NCBI GenBank assembly: GCA_947488615.1
Contig: CANKZU010000026.1
Coordinates: 1 to 38,314 of the forward strand
Length of the DNA: 38,314 nt
Source of the DNA: an uncultured Aurantimonas sp.
GTDB lineage: Bacteria > Pseudomonadota > Alphaproteobacteria > Rhizobiales > Rhizobiaceae
Direction of reading: 5' to 3'
Position 1 is the first letter of the stretch. Every line of letters begins with the position of its first letter. A model generated the notes under the pieces. That model worked only from the letters and a program-made list of their open reading frames with translations, searched no databases and had not been told where the DNA came from. Shown piece after piece: positions 24,238-32,134 of this stretch. The translations under genes were made by a program, and so were the position numbers.

Positions 24238-25023
24238 ATGACCCTCAAGGCGCGCATCATCCCCTGCCTCGACGTCAAGGACGGCCGCGTCGTCAAGGGC
24301 GTCAATTTCGAGGGGCTGGTCGATGCCGGCGATCCGGTGGCGGCGGCGCGAGCCTATGACGCGGCCGGCGCCGACGAACTCTGCTTCCTCGACATCACCG
24401 CGTCCTCCGACAACCGCGAGACGATCTTCGACGTCGTCGCGCAGACAGCCGAACAGTGCTTCATGCCGGTGACCGTCGGCGGCGGCGTGCGGGCGGTGAC
24501 CGACGTTCGCCGGCTGCTTCTGGCCGGCGCCGACAAGGTCGCGATCAACACGGCTGCGGTGAACCGGCCGGAACTCGTCGCCGAGGCGGCAGACAAATTC
24601 GGCGACCAGTGCATCGTCGTTGCCATCGACGCGCGGCGGGTCACCGCGGCGGGAGAGGAGCCGCGCTGGGAGATCTTCACCCATGGCGGACGCACCGCAG
24701 CGGGCATCGACGCCGTTTCCTTCGCCCGGCGGGTGGTCTCGCTCGGCGCCGGCGAAATCCTCCTCACCTCGATGGATCGCGACGGCACCAAATCCGGCTT
24801 CGACCTCGATCTGACCCGTGCGGTCGCGGACGCGGTTGGCGTGCCGGTGATCGCATCGGGCGGCGTCGGCACGCTGGATCACCTCGTCGCGGGTGTCCGC
24901 GAGGGCCATGCGGCGGCGGTGCTTGCCGCCTCGATCTTCCATTTCGGCACGCATACGATCGGCGAGGCCAAGGCGCATATGGCGGAAGCGGGCATCGCCA
25001 TGCGGCTCGATCCGGTCGACTGA
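24238..25023 (+). CDS. hisF: imidazole glycerol phosphate synthase, cyclase subunit
   Basis: A 261-residue TIM barrel that joins ammonia from HisH to PRFAR and cleaves it to imidazole glycerol phosphate and AICAR. The catalytic acids are D12 (RIIPCLDVKDGRVVKG) and D131 (VVAIDARR). Phosphate-binding motifs VTVGGGVRAV and VIASGGVGTLDHL are intact, as is GEILLTSMDRDGTKSGFD. AAAGGCGA precedes the ATG at good spacing. It is separated from hisA by the Uma2-hydrolase-Uma2 insert, so it needs a promoter of its own or readthrough; I could not pick one out in 24083-24237. Confidence 0.96.
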   Translation: MTLKARIIPCLDVKDGRVVKGVNFEGLVDAGDPVAAARAYDAAGADELCFLDITASSDNRETIFDVVAQTAEQCFMPVTVGGGVRAVTDVRRLLLAGADKVAINTAAVNRPELVAEAADKFGDQCIVVAIDARRVTAAGEEPRWEIFTHGGRTAAGIDAVSFARRVVSLGAGEILLTSMDRDGTKSGFDLDLTRAVADAVGVPVIASGGVGTLDHLVAGVREGHAAAVLAASIFHFGTHTIGEAKAHMAEAGIAMRLDPVD

Positions 25024-25178
25024 GGATGAGCGGCCGGCTTCGCTGCAGTGACAAGCTTGCGCATCGTCCGGAACGTCCAGAGGCCGCCTTAACCGCCGTA
25101 CCTGCGGCACCGGCCTGTCCAAAACCCGACTCCACTTTTCCGAACGATGCTGTAGAGACGACGTAACGAAAGAGCATC

Positions 25179-25520
25179 ATGACCGACTTTACCCTCGCCG
25201 ACCTTGAAACAATCGTCGCCGGCCGTGCCGCGTCCGAGGACGCCGGCTCCTACACGGCTTCGCTCGCCGCCAAGGGCATCGGCCATGTGGCCAAGAAGCT
25301 CGGCGAGGAGGCGACCGAAACGGTCATCGCGGCGGTATCCCAGGACGACGACCGGCTGACCTCCGAAGCCGCCGATCTGATCTACCACCTCATGGTCGCC
25401 TTGCATCTTCGCCGCGTGCCGCTCACCGCGGTCATGAGCGAGCTTGCGCGACGTACGGCCCAGTCCGGGATCGCCGAAAAGGCCGGCCGCGCTGGGGGCA
25501 CAGGTGGGTTGAGGGCCTAA
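25179..25520 (+). CDS. hisE: phosphoribosyl-ATP pyrophosphatase
   Basis: A 113-residue all-alpha MazG-like enzyme that removes pyrophosphate from phosphoribosyl-ATP, the second step of histidine synthesis. The metal-binding helix KKLGEEATETVIAAVSQDDD and SEAADLIYHLMVALHLR contain the expected EExxE and ExxD residues. The length is that of the stand-alone protein, with hisI encoded elsewhere. A 155-base gap separates it from hisF. Its stop overlaps the coaA start (TAATG). Confidence 0.95.
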   Translation: MTDFTLADLETIVAGRAASEDAGSYTASLAAKGIGHVAKKLGEEATETVIAAVSQDDDRLTSEAADLIYHLMVALHLRRVPLTAVMSELARRTAQSGIAEKAGRAGGTGGLRA

Positions 25521-26479
25521 TGGATCAGCTCGCGCCGTCGAAATTCTCGCCCTACCGCGTCTTTTCCGCGGCGGAATGGGCGAAGTTTCGCGCCGACGCG
25601 CCGCTGACGCTGACGGAGGACGAGGTCAGCCGGCTCCGCTCGATGAACGACCCGGTCGATCTCGACGAGGTGGCGCGCATCTATCTCGCCGTCTCCCGCC
25701 TGCTCTATGCGCATGTGGAGTCCTCGCAACTCCTGTTTCGCCAGCGTCAGCGCTTTCTCTCGGAGGGCGGCGCCCATCCCAAGACGCCGTTCATCATCGG
25801 CATCGCCGGCTCGGTGGCGGTCGGCAAATCGACCACCGCCCGCGTGTTGAAGGAACTTCTGGCCCGCTGGCCGTCCTCGCCCAAGGTCGATCTGATTACC
25901 ACCGACGGCTTTCTCTACCCCAACGCGGTGCTGGAAGCCGAAGGCCTGATGCAACGCAAGGGATTTCCCGAAAGCTACGACGTCGGCACGATCCTGCGCT
26001 TCCTCTCCGAGATCAAGGCGGGCGTTCCCAGGGTCGAGGCGCCGGTCTATTCGCACTTCGTCTATGATGTCGTGCCAGGCGAGCGCATCACCGTCGACCG
26101 GCCCGATATCCTGATCTTCGAAGGCCTCAACGTCCTGCAGGTGCGCGACATGCCGAAGGACGGCAAGGCCGTGCCCTTCGTCTCCGACTTCTTCGACTAT
26201 TCGATCTATATCGACGCCGACGAGGTCGATATCCAGCGCTGGTACGTGGAGCGCTTCATGCGGCTGCGCGAGACGGCGTTCCGCGAGACCGGCTCGTTCT
26301 TCCATCGCTATTCGCAGGTTCCCCAGGACGAGGCCCTGAAGATCGCCGAGGGCCTGTGGAGCAACATCAACGGCAAGAATCTCTACGAAAACATCCTGCC
26401 GACGCGCCCACGCGCCGATCTGATCCTGCGCAAGGGCCCGAACCACCTGACCGAGCAGGTCGCGCTGCGCAAGCTCTGA
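25520..26479 (+). CDS. coaA: type I pantothenate kinase
   Basis: A 319-residue enzyme for the first committed step of coenzyme A synthesis, phosphorylating pantothenate with ATP. The P-loop GIAGSVAVGKSTTARVL (K103, S104) and the following LITTDGFLYPNAVLE, YSHFVYDVVPGE and IFEGLNVLQ are those of the bacterial type I enzyme, whose activity is normally inhibited by CoA. The first 80 residues (SKFSPYRVFSAAEWAKFR) also match. It is translationally coupled to hisE. The hisE-coaA pairing is common in Rhizobiales. Confidence 0.97.
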   Translation: MDQLAPSKFSPYRVFSAAEWAKFRADAPLTLTEDEVSRLRSMNDPVDLDEVARIYLAVSRLLYAHVESSQLLFRQRQRFLSEGGAHPKTPFIIGIAGSVAVGKSTTARVLKELLARWPSSPKVDLITTDGFLYPNAVLEAEGLMQRKGFPESYDVGTILRFLSEIKAGVPRVEAPVYSHFVYDVVPGERITVDRPDILIFEGLNVLQVRDMPKDGKAVPFVSDFFDYSIYIDADEVDIQRWYVERFMRLRETAFRETGSFFHRYSQVPQDEALKIAEGLWSNINGKNLYENILPTRPRADLILRKGPNHLTEQVALRKL

Positions 26480-26610
26480 GGTCCGGCCACCGGGCTCGTT
26501 GCGTCTTACCGAGTTTTGATCGCGCTTTCGCGGGTTCTGACGTTAGATGACGGCCACAATGGCCTGCGAGCAGCAGGCCGGGCGCCTGAACCGATCGCCG
26601 AGGTACCGCC

Positions 26611-27870
26611 GTGTTCGTCTCCTTCTTTCCCCAGCCGAAGCTGTTCTTTGCGTCGGCGATGGCGTGGACCGCCGTCGCGGTCGCCGCCTGGTACATCTTT
26701 GGCGCCGACGCCGGCGCCTGGTTCGGGCTGCCGCCGCTCGCCGAAAACGCGCCACCGATCATCGGCGTGTCGATCTTCTGGTCGCCGGCTTTCCTCTGGT
26801 TCTACGTCTATTTTTCCATCGTCGTCGCGATCTTCGCGGCCTTCTGGATGGTCTATGCGCCTCATCCCTGGGCGCTCTGGTCGATCCTCGGCTCGGCGCT
26901 GATCCTCTTCACCACCTATTTCCAGGTGCAGGTGAGCGTCGCCATCAACGCCTGGTACGGGCCGTTCTACGACTTCATCCAGGCCGCCCTGTCGCAATCG
27001 CGGCCGGTGACGATCGAGGAATTCTATGGCGAGATGCTCACCTTCGCGGGCATCGCCTTCGTGGCCGTCACCGTCGGCGTGCTCACCCGCTTCTTCGTCA
27101 GCCACTACATCTTCCGCTGGCGCACGGCGATGAACGATTACTACATGTCCTATTGGCCGAAGCTCCGCCGCATCGAGGGGGCCTCGCAACGCGTGCAGGA
27201 AGACACGATGCGCTTTTCCACCACCATGGAGGGTCTCGGCGTCCGGCTGATCGACGCGGTGATGACGCTGATCGCCTTCCTGCCCGTCCTGTTGGTGCTC
27301 TCGGCCAACGTCAAGACGTTGCCGCTGGTTGGCGAGGTGCCCTACGCCCTGGTCATCGCGGCGATCGTCTGGTCGCTGTTCGGCACCGCGTTCCTGGCCA
27401 TCGTCGGCATCAAGCTGCCAGGCCTGGAATTCCGCAATCAGCGGGTCGAGGCGGCCTATCGCAAGGAACTCGTCTATGGCGAGGATGATGCCGCCCGGGC
27501 CAAGCCACCAGTCGTCGCCGAATTGTTCTCCCATGTCCGGCACAATTATTTCCGGCTCTACTTCCACTACATGTATTTCAACGTCGCCCGCATCGCCTAT
27601 CTGCAGACCGACAACATCTTTCCGATGCTGATGCTGGCGCCGACGATCGTCGCCGGCGCCATCACCCTCGGCGTGATGACGCAGATCCTCAACGCTTTCG
27701 AGCAGGTGCGCTCGTCGTTCCAGTATCTGGTGAACTCCTGGACGACGATCGTCGAGCTTCTTTCGATCTACAAACGTCTCAGGGGCTTCGAGGCGGCGAT
27801 CGACGACGCGCCATTGCCGGAGATCGACCAGCGCTGGCTAGAGGGCCGGGAGGCGGGTGCCGAAGCGTGA
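26611..27870 (+). CDS. sbmA: SbmA/BacA-type peptide antibiotic transporter
   Basis: A 419-residue inner-membrane protein with about seven to eight hydrophobic helices and no nucleotide-binding domain. The motifs FVSHYIFRWRTAMNDYYM, EGASQRVQEDTMRF and FRLYFHYMYFNVARIAYLQ are characteristic of SbmA/BacA. The family takes up antimicrobial peptides, bleomycin and similar compounds using the proton gradient. In symbiotic and intracellular rhizobia and Brucella, BacA is needed for chronic host infection and for very-long-chain fatty acid modification. The start is GTG with GAGGT six bases upstream. It stands alone and ends convergent with alkB, 22 bases apart. Confidence 0.92.
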   Translation: MFVSFFPQPKLFFASAMAWTAVAVAAWYIFGADAGAWFGLPPLAENAPPIIGVSIFWSPAFLWFYVYFSIVVAIFAAFWMVYAPHPWALWSILGSALILFTTYFQVQVSVAINAWYGPFYDFIQAALSQSRPVTIEEFYGEMLTFAGIAFVAVTVGVLTRFFVSHYIFRWRTAMNDYYMSYWPKLRRIEGASQRVQEDTMRFSTTMEGLGVRLIDAVMTLIAFLPVLLVLSANVKTLPLVGEVPYALVIAAIVWSLFGTAFLAIVGIKLPGLEFRNQRVEAAYRKELVYGEDDAARAKPPVVAELFSHVRHNYFRLYFHYMYFNVARIAYLQTDNIFPMLMLAPTIVAGAITLGVMTQILNAFEQVRSSFQYLVNSWTTIVELLSIYKRLRGFEAAIDDAPLPEIDQRWLEGREAGAEA

Positions 27871-27892
27871 CGCGCGCTTCCCCGACCCCGTC

Positions 27893-28507
27893 TCATGCGG
27901 GCCGCGTCACCCGCCTGAGCGTCAGATTGATGCGGCCGCCGTTCTTCAAAAGCGCCGAAGTGGCCGAATAGATCCGGTCGACGCCATGATAGGCGAGGCG
28001 CCCCTCTCCGCCTAGCACGACGATGTCGCCGGATTGCAGCCGGATCGAGGTGGTCCGTCCGCCGCGCGTGGTCTCGCCGACCCGGAAAAGGCAGTCGTCG
28101 CCGAGCGAGATCGACACCACCGGCGCCGCCAGATCCTCTTCGTCGCGATCCTGGTGCAGGCCCATCTTGGTGCCGGTCTCGTAGAAATTGACCAGACAGG
28201 CCTCGGGCGGATGGTCGAAACCCGACATCTCCTCCCAGATTCGCAAAAGCTGGGGCGGCATCGCCGGCCAGGGCGCGCCGGTCACCGGATGGGTGGGCTG
28301 ATAGCGATAGCCGGCGCGGTCGGCGACCCAGCCGAGGCCGCCGCAATTGGTCATGCGCACGGACAGCGGCTTGCCGGTGCGCGGCATTACCGGCTGAAAC
28401 AGCGGCGCTGCCGCGACGACCGCACGGATCGCCTCAAGCAGCGCCACCTGATCGTCGCGGGAAAGATGGCCCGGACTATGCCGGACGCCTTTGGGAAGCA
28501 CGTTCAT
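27893..28507 (-). CDS. alkB: DNA-repair dioxygenase AlkB
   Basis: A 204-residue iron and 2-oxoglutarate-dependent dioxygenase that reverses alkylation damage (1-methyladenine, 3-methylcytosine) in DNA and RNA. Iron ligands are H118 and D120 (GLHQDRDE) and H174 (LAYHGVDRIY). The 2-oxoglutarate-binding arginine is in RINLTLRR (R192/R198). The nucleotide-recognition lid sequence MTNCGGLGWVADRAGYRY is as in E. coli AlkB. The length is slightly under the usual 215. There is no ada gene beside it, so control by the adaptive response cannot be judged. Confidence 0.95.
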   Translation of the reverse strand: MNVLPKGVRHSPGHLSRDDQVALLEAIRAVVAAAPLFQPVMPRTGKPLSVRMTNCGGLGWVADRAGYRYQPTHPVTGAPWPAMPPQLLRIWEEMSGFDHPPEACLVNFYETGTKMGLHQDRDEEDLAAPVVSISLGDDCLFRVGETTRGGRTTSIRLQSGDIVVLGGEGRLAYHGVDRIYSATSALLKNGGRINLTLRRVTRPA

Positions 28508-28594
28508 GAGCGGTCAGACCGAGGCGCTGGCGGCATAGCGAGCCGGTGATGGGGTGAGTCCGTCCAAAATATTCTTCCCCATTGATACTAATCT

Positions 28595-28604
28595 ACGATA
28601 TCGT
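28595..28604. promoter_or_regulatory. palindrome at the hicAB start
   Basis: ACGATATCGT is a perfect ten-base palindrome ending seven bases before the hicA ATG. HicB antitoxins often repress their own operon through such sites. TACGAT within it could also be the -10, but no -35 is obvious. Confidence 0.4.
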
Positions 28605-28611
28605 TCTTCCG

Positions 28612-28866
28612 ATGAACAGGAAACACCGGGCACTTGTGAAAGCGATTTATGCCCATCCGGTGTCGGGCACCATCGCGTGGCGTGACGTCGAGCTCATGTT
28701 GCAAGCATTTGGGGCAGAAATCTCTGAGGGGCAGGGATCGCGGGTGCGCATTGCCCTCAACGGAGTTCGCGCGGTGTTCCACCGCCCGCATCCCCGCAAA
28801 GAGGCAGACAAGGGCGCCATAAAATCGCTCCGGCGCTTTCTGACGGAAGCAGGAATACGACCATGA
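28612..28866 (+). CDS. hicA: HicA-type toxin
   Basis: An 84-residue protein of the HicA family, an mRNA interferase with a double-stranded RNA-binding-like fold. The opening (NRKHRALVKAIYAHPVSGTI, then WRDVELMLQAFGAEISEGQGS) and the strand VRAVFHRPHPRKEADKGA fit the longer HicA subgroup that ends LRRFLTEAGI. The start at 28612 has no clear ribosome site. A TTG at 28582 in frame would add ten residues but runs through the regulatory palindrome. It overlaps hicB by four bases. HicA cleaves mRNA when free and is neutralised by HicB. Confidence 0.88.
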   Translation: MNRKHRALVKAIYAHPVSGTIAWRDVELMLQAFGAEISEGQGSRVRIALNGVRAVFHRPHPRKEADKGAIKSLRRFLTEAGIRP

Positions 28867-29201
28867 GCACGATGCATTACAATGGATACGAAGCCGCCGT
28901 GGAATACGACGAAGAGGCCGAGATTTTTCACGGTGAGGTCGTCAATCTCCGGGACGTGATCACTTTTCAGGGTGCTTCCGTGTCGGATCTCAAGCAGGCA
29001 TTGGCGGCCTCGGTGGACGATTATCTGGCATTTTGTGCCGAACGTGGCGAAAAGCCGGACAAACCGTACTCAGGACAGTTCATCATACGAGCCGAACCCC
29101 GCTTACATCGGGAGCTGGCGTCCGCTGCACGGCGAGGCGGGGTCAGCCTCAACAAGCTGGTGACCAGCGCTCTCGAACGTGTCCTGACGGAGCGGACCTA
29201 A
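28863..29201 (+). CDS. hicB: HicB-type antitoxin
   Basis: A 112-residue antitoxin. The N-terminal degenerate RNase H-like fold reads MHYNGYEAAVEYDEEAEIFH, GEVVNLRDVITFQG, then DLKQALAASVDDYLAFCAERG. The C-terminus PRLHRELASAARRGGVSLNK with LVTSALERVL is a ribbon-helix-helix DNA-binding domain. It should bind HicA and repress the operon. It starts inside the hicA stop (ATGA), the normal arrangement. No damage is visible, so the pair looks functional. Confidence 0.92.
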   Translation: MSTMHYNGYEAAVEYDEEAEIFHGEVVNLRDVITFQGASVSDLKQALAASVDDYLAFCAERGEKPDKPYSGQFIIRAEPRLHRELASAARRGGVSLNKLVTSALERVLTERT

Positions 29202-29277
29202 CGACAAAGCGCGCTTTCAGGCGGCCGCGCGCACCGTCTGGGGCTTTGCCGGCACCGCGCCGAACTACCATCCATCC

Positions 29278-29988
29278 TCACGACAGATAGCCGAGCTGCG
29301 CCGCCAGCGCGACGGCATGGGTGCGGTTCGATGCGTTCACCTTGCGCGTCGCCGCCGCGAGATACTGGGAGATCGTGTATTCGGACAACGACAGGATCGT
29401 GCCGATCTCGGACGACGTCTTGCCCAGCATGGCGAGCTTCAGGCAATCGCGCTCGCGCGTCGACAGGGGATTGTTCTTGCGGTTTTCCTCGAAGCGCGCC
29501 GCGGCCAGCATGCCGAACACGGTGAACGCAATCAGATGCAGTTCGCGCACCGTCCGCGCCGACAGATCGGGCGCCCTGCCGGCAAAGGACAGGGCGCCGC
29601 TGAAGGCGGTCAGGCCGTGAACCGGAAACAGCGCCCCCGCCAGGTAGCCTTCGTGGAGTAACATCTGGGCGGCCGGGCTGGGCTCCGGCTCGTCGGCCCC
29701 GTAAAGCGTCTCGATATCCCACACGAAGGGCATCGGATCGGCCTGCAATGCCCCGACGACCAGCTTGGAGCGGTGCAGCCCGAGTTGCTCGTAGGAGCGG
29801 GCGAAGTCGCCCGGCCAATTGCCCAGCAGGTAACGCGTCGCCATGCCGCCATCGTCGGTCGATGGCATCGCCAGAACCGCCACATGCGAAAAGCCGCAAT
29901 CGGCCGCGATCCTATTGAGCAGTGTCGCGAGGCGCTCATCATCCCAGGGCGCCGCGAGGGCCGAGAGGCGTTCGAGCGCGCCGCTCAT
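29278..29988 (-). CDS. LuxR-type regulator (solo) with altered signal pocket
   Basis: A 236-residue transcription factor. The N-terminal domain fits the autoinducer-binding fold, and the C-terminal 60 residues are a GerE helix-turn-helix (LSTRERDCLKLAMLGKTSSE, then ISQYLAAATRKVNASNRTHA). Aligned to LasR or TraR, the Trp of EWxxxY is F62, the Tyr is kept as Y66, and the DP pair is K75-L76. The second pocket Trp is kept (W90). The Asp normally holds the amide of acyl-homoserine lactone, so this protein may sense another ligand or none. No luxI lies in the window. GGAGG six bases before the ATG sets the start; a longer open frame upstream is noise. Two inverted repeats lie in its divergent promoter region. 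Confidence 0.9.
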   Translation of the reverse strand: MSGALERLSALAAPWDDERLATLLNRIAADCGFSHVAVLAMPSTDDGGMATRYLLGNWPGDFARSYEQLGLHRSKLVVGALQADPMPFVWDIETLYGADEPEPSPAAQMLLHEGYLAGALFPVHGLTAFSGALSFAGRAPDLSARTVRELHLIAFTVFGMLAAARFEENRKNNPLSTRERDCLKLAMLGKTSSEIGTILSLSEYTISQYLAAATRKVNASNRTHAVALAAQLGYLS

Positions 29989-30362
29989 GCCGCCTCCGTC
30001 TCCGGAAAAACGTCCCGTTCCCGTCGGTCTTGCGGCCGGCTCACACCGTGTCCGCCCGCTCTCGTCGCCCCGCGCATCGCCGCACCGCCTCTCGCGATCT
30101 CCCATCTCCACGTCCCGATTCCCACTGAGGGTCCCCGAATCGGACAGGCTATGTTGATCCCAATCCGGGCCGAATTGGTAGACTTGACAACCGCCTCGAC
30201 AGCCGTCGCCTCTGCGTGTTCTTGCCGCATGCGGCGGTTCCGAAGGCGGGCGCAACGGGTGGCAAGGGCGTATTGTAGCCCCCATGTAGCAGCCAGAATC
30301 TTTTTGCTGTCCGGCAAAGAGACCCTGCGGCGGTCCCGCCGGCAATCCAACCAGAAGACGTC
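29989..30362. other. divergent luxR-hslU promoter region
   Basis: A 374-base region. It contains CCGAATCGG (30135-30143), a larger inverted repeat at 30160-30178, and a perfect -35 hexamer TTGACA at 30184-30189 on the plus strand whose -10 is not clear. No gene is supported. Confidence 0.5.
30160..30178. promoter_or_regulatory. 19-bp inverted repeat, lux-box size
   Basis: CCAATCCGG-G-CCGAATTGG has nine-base arms with one mismatch. Size and symmetry suit a LuxR-type dimer. It lies about 170 bases upstream of the LuxR start and about 185 upstream of hslU, so it could serve either. It does not match the classical CTGTCC-type lux box. Confidence 0.45.
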
Positions 30363-31664
30363 ATGACAGATTTTTCCCCCCGCGAGATCGTCTCCGAACT
30401 CGATCGCCACATCATCGGTCAGAAGGACGCCAAGCGCGCCGTTGCGGTGGCGCTGCGCAATCGCTGGCGGCGCCAGCAGCTCGAAGGCAGCCTGCGCGAA
30501 GAGGTGATGCCCAAGAACATCCTGATGATCGGACCCACCGGCGTCGGCAAGACCGAGATCTCCCGCCGGCTCGCGCGGCTCGCCGGAGCGCCGTTCATCA
30601 AGATCGAGGCGACCAAGTTCACCGAGGTCGGCTATGTCGGCCGCGATGTCGAGCAGATCATCCGCGATCTCGTCGAGATCGGCATCGGCCTGGTCCGCGA
30701 GAAAAAGCGCGAGGAGGTGAAGGCAAAGGCGCATCAGGGCGCCGAGGACCGAGTGCTCGACGCGCTGGTCGGCAAGACCGCCTCGCCGTCGACCCGCGAT
30801 TCCTTCCGCAAGAAGCTGCGGTCGGGCGAGCTCGATGACAAGGACATCGATATCGAGGTCGCCGACACCGGCAATCCGATGGGCGGCATGGAAATCCCCG
30901 GCATGCCGGGCGCCAATATCGGCGTTCTCAATCTGTCGGAGATGTTCGGCAAGGCGATGAACCGCACCAAGCAGCGCCGCACAAGCGTGCGCGAGAGCTA
31001 CGAATTCCTGATCGGCGAAGAGTCCGACAAGCTGCTCGACCAGGAGCAGCTTGTGCGCGAGGCGATCGACGCGGTCGAGAACAACGGCATCGTGTTCCTG
31101 GACGAGATCGACAAGGTGGCGAACAAGGACGGGCATTCCGCCGGCGTGTCGCGCGAAGGCGTGCAGCGCGATCTCCTACCACTCGTCGAGGGCACCACGG
31201 TCGCGACCAAGCACGGGCCGGTGAAGACCGATCACATCCTGTTCATCGCGTCGGGCGCGTTCCACGTTTCCAAGCCATCGGACCTTCTGCCCGAGCTGCA
31301 GGGCCGGCTACCGATCCGCGTCGAGTTGCGAGCTCTGACCAAGGAGGATTTCCGCCGCATCCTCACCGAGACCGAGGCCTCGCTGATCAAGCAGTACATC
31401 GCCTTGATGAAGACCGAGAATGTCGATCTGGAAATCACCGACGACGCCATCGACGCCATCGCCGATACCGCGGTCTCGCTCAACGGCTCGATCGAGAATA
31501 TCGGCGCGCGGCGGCTGCAGACGGTGATGGAACGGGTGCTCGACGAGATCTCCTTCGAGGCACCCGACAAGCCGGGCGAGAGCTACCGGGTCGACGCCGC
31601 CTATGTGCACAAGGCGCTCGACGGCATCGCCGGCGATACCGACCTGTCGCGGTTCATTTTGTGA
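30363..31664 (+). CDS. hslU: HslU ATPase of the HslUV protease
   Basis: A 433-residue AAA+ unfoldase that feeds proteins to HslV. The Walker A loop is IGPTGVGKTEISRRL (K63, T64), the pore loop is EVGYVGRDVEQI, and Walker B is NGIVFLDEIDKVA. Sensor 2 is IGARRLQTVMERVLDEI, and the C-terminal DLSRFIL docks into HslV. The helical I-domain between Walker A and B is of normal size. The gene is usually next to hslV, but here hslV is 12.6 kb away on the other strand. It ends two bases before a direct repeat that marks the left edge of an AT-rich islet. Confidence 0.97.
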   Translation: MTDFSPREIVSELDRHIIGQKDAKRAVAVALRNRWRRQQLEGSLREEVMPKNILMIGPTGVGKTEISRRLARLAGAPFIKIEATKFTEVGYVGRDVEQIIRDLVEIGIGLVREKKREEVKAKAHQGAEDRVLDALVGKTASPSTRDSFRKKLRSGELDDKDIDIEVADTGNPMGGMEIPGMPGANIGVLNLSEMFGKAMNRTKQRRTSVRESYEFLIGEESDKLLDQEQLVREAIDAVENNGIVFLDEIDKVANKDGHSAGVSREGVQRDLLPLVEGTTVATKHGPVKTDHILFIASGAFHVSKPSDLLPELQGRLPIRVELRALTKEDFRRILTETEASLIKQYIALMKTENVDLEITDDAIDAIADTAVSLNGSIENIGARRLQTVMERVLDEISFEAPDKPGESYRVDAAYVHKALDGIAGDTDLSRFIL

Positions 31665-31665
31665 T

Positions 31666-31688
31666 GAGCCCGATTCACAAGTTCACGA
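31666..31688 (+). repeat. left direct repeat of the AT-rich islet
   Basis: A 23-base sequence starting GAGCCCGATTCA and ending AGTTCACGA. It recurs at 32493 with two mismatches (positions 7 and 13). It begins two bases after the hslU stop. Confidence 0.75.
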
Positions 31689-31707
31689 TGAGCTGAGCGT
31701 CCTCATG

Positions 31708-31736
31708 TTTACAAAGTCAAATTTTTAAACCAAAAT
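31708..31736 (+). promoter_or_regulatory. candidate promoter of the AT-rich islet
   Basis: TTTACA (31708-31713) and CAAAAT (31731-31736) are 17 bases apart in very AT-rich DNA. Transcription would start near 31743, 36 bases before the Cys-rich gene. Confidence 0.45.
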
Positions 31737-31778
31737 AAACAACGATTTACGATCGTCCTTGTCAGTTGGATGTATGAT

Positions 31779-32123
31779 ATGAGGACAATTTTACCGTTGA
31801 CTTTTGTTATCGCCATTTTGGCAATGGCGCCAACCGTAACTTATGCTTGTTGGAATGATTCTGAATGCCCTTATGACGAGGTGTGTGCGTGCGCCAGCCT
31901 GGACAACACAGGTAACTGTATTGTTGCAGGAGTCTGTGTACCAAGGGATGAAGGATTAGTATCCGGCTCTGGAGACAACAAATCCGTTCCGACTGAAAAA
32001 AAGATTTGTAACGCCAGTTGCAGTGGGCCTGGGTGGAGTAATTCATGTAGTACTTCTCAGTGCAATTCGTGCATTCCAACGTTTTGTAGCCGAAATTCTT
32101 GTACGGCTGGCTGCGCAAACTAG
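31779..32123 (+). CDS. exported cysteine-rich protein of unknown function
   Basis: A 114-residue protein with a clear signal peptide (MRTILPLTFVIAILAMAPTV, cleavage near TYA-CW). The mature part holds 14 cysteines in about 90 residues, in two clusters. The first is ECPYDEVCACASLDNTGNC with GVCVPR, which looks like small disulfide-knotted domains. A charged linker (SGDNKSVPTEKK) leads to a C-terminal cluster rich in Cys, Ser and Asn. The even cysteine number fits disulfides in the periplasm or outside. I know no family. Base and codon use are AT-rich, unlike all neighbours, which points to transfer. An ATG nine bases upstream is an alternative start; neither has a strong ribosome site. It is followed 11 bases later by a second exported protein. 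Confidence 0.75.
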   Translation: MRTILPLTFVIAILAMAPTVTYACWNDSECPYDEVCACASLDNTGNCIVAGVCVPRDEGLVSGSGDNKSVPTEKKICNASCSGPGWSNSCSTSQCNSCIPTFCSRNSCTAGCAN

Positions 32124-32134
32124 GAGGCGAAAGC

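Noticed and set aside
30131..30145. Classical lux box at GTCCCCGAATCGGAC
   Set aside because: The half sites do not align about one centre with the known CT-N12-AG pattern; the 30160 repeat is the better operator candidate.
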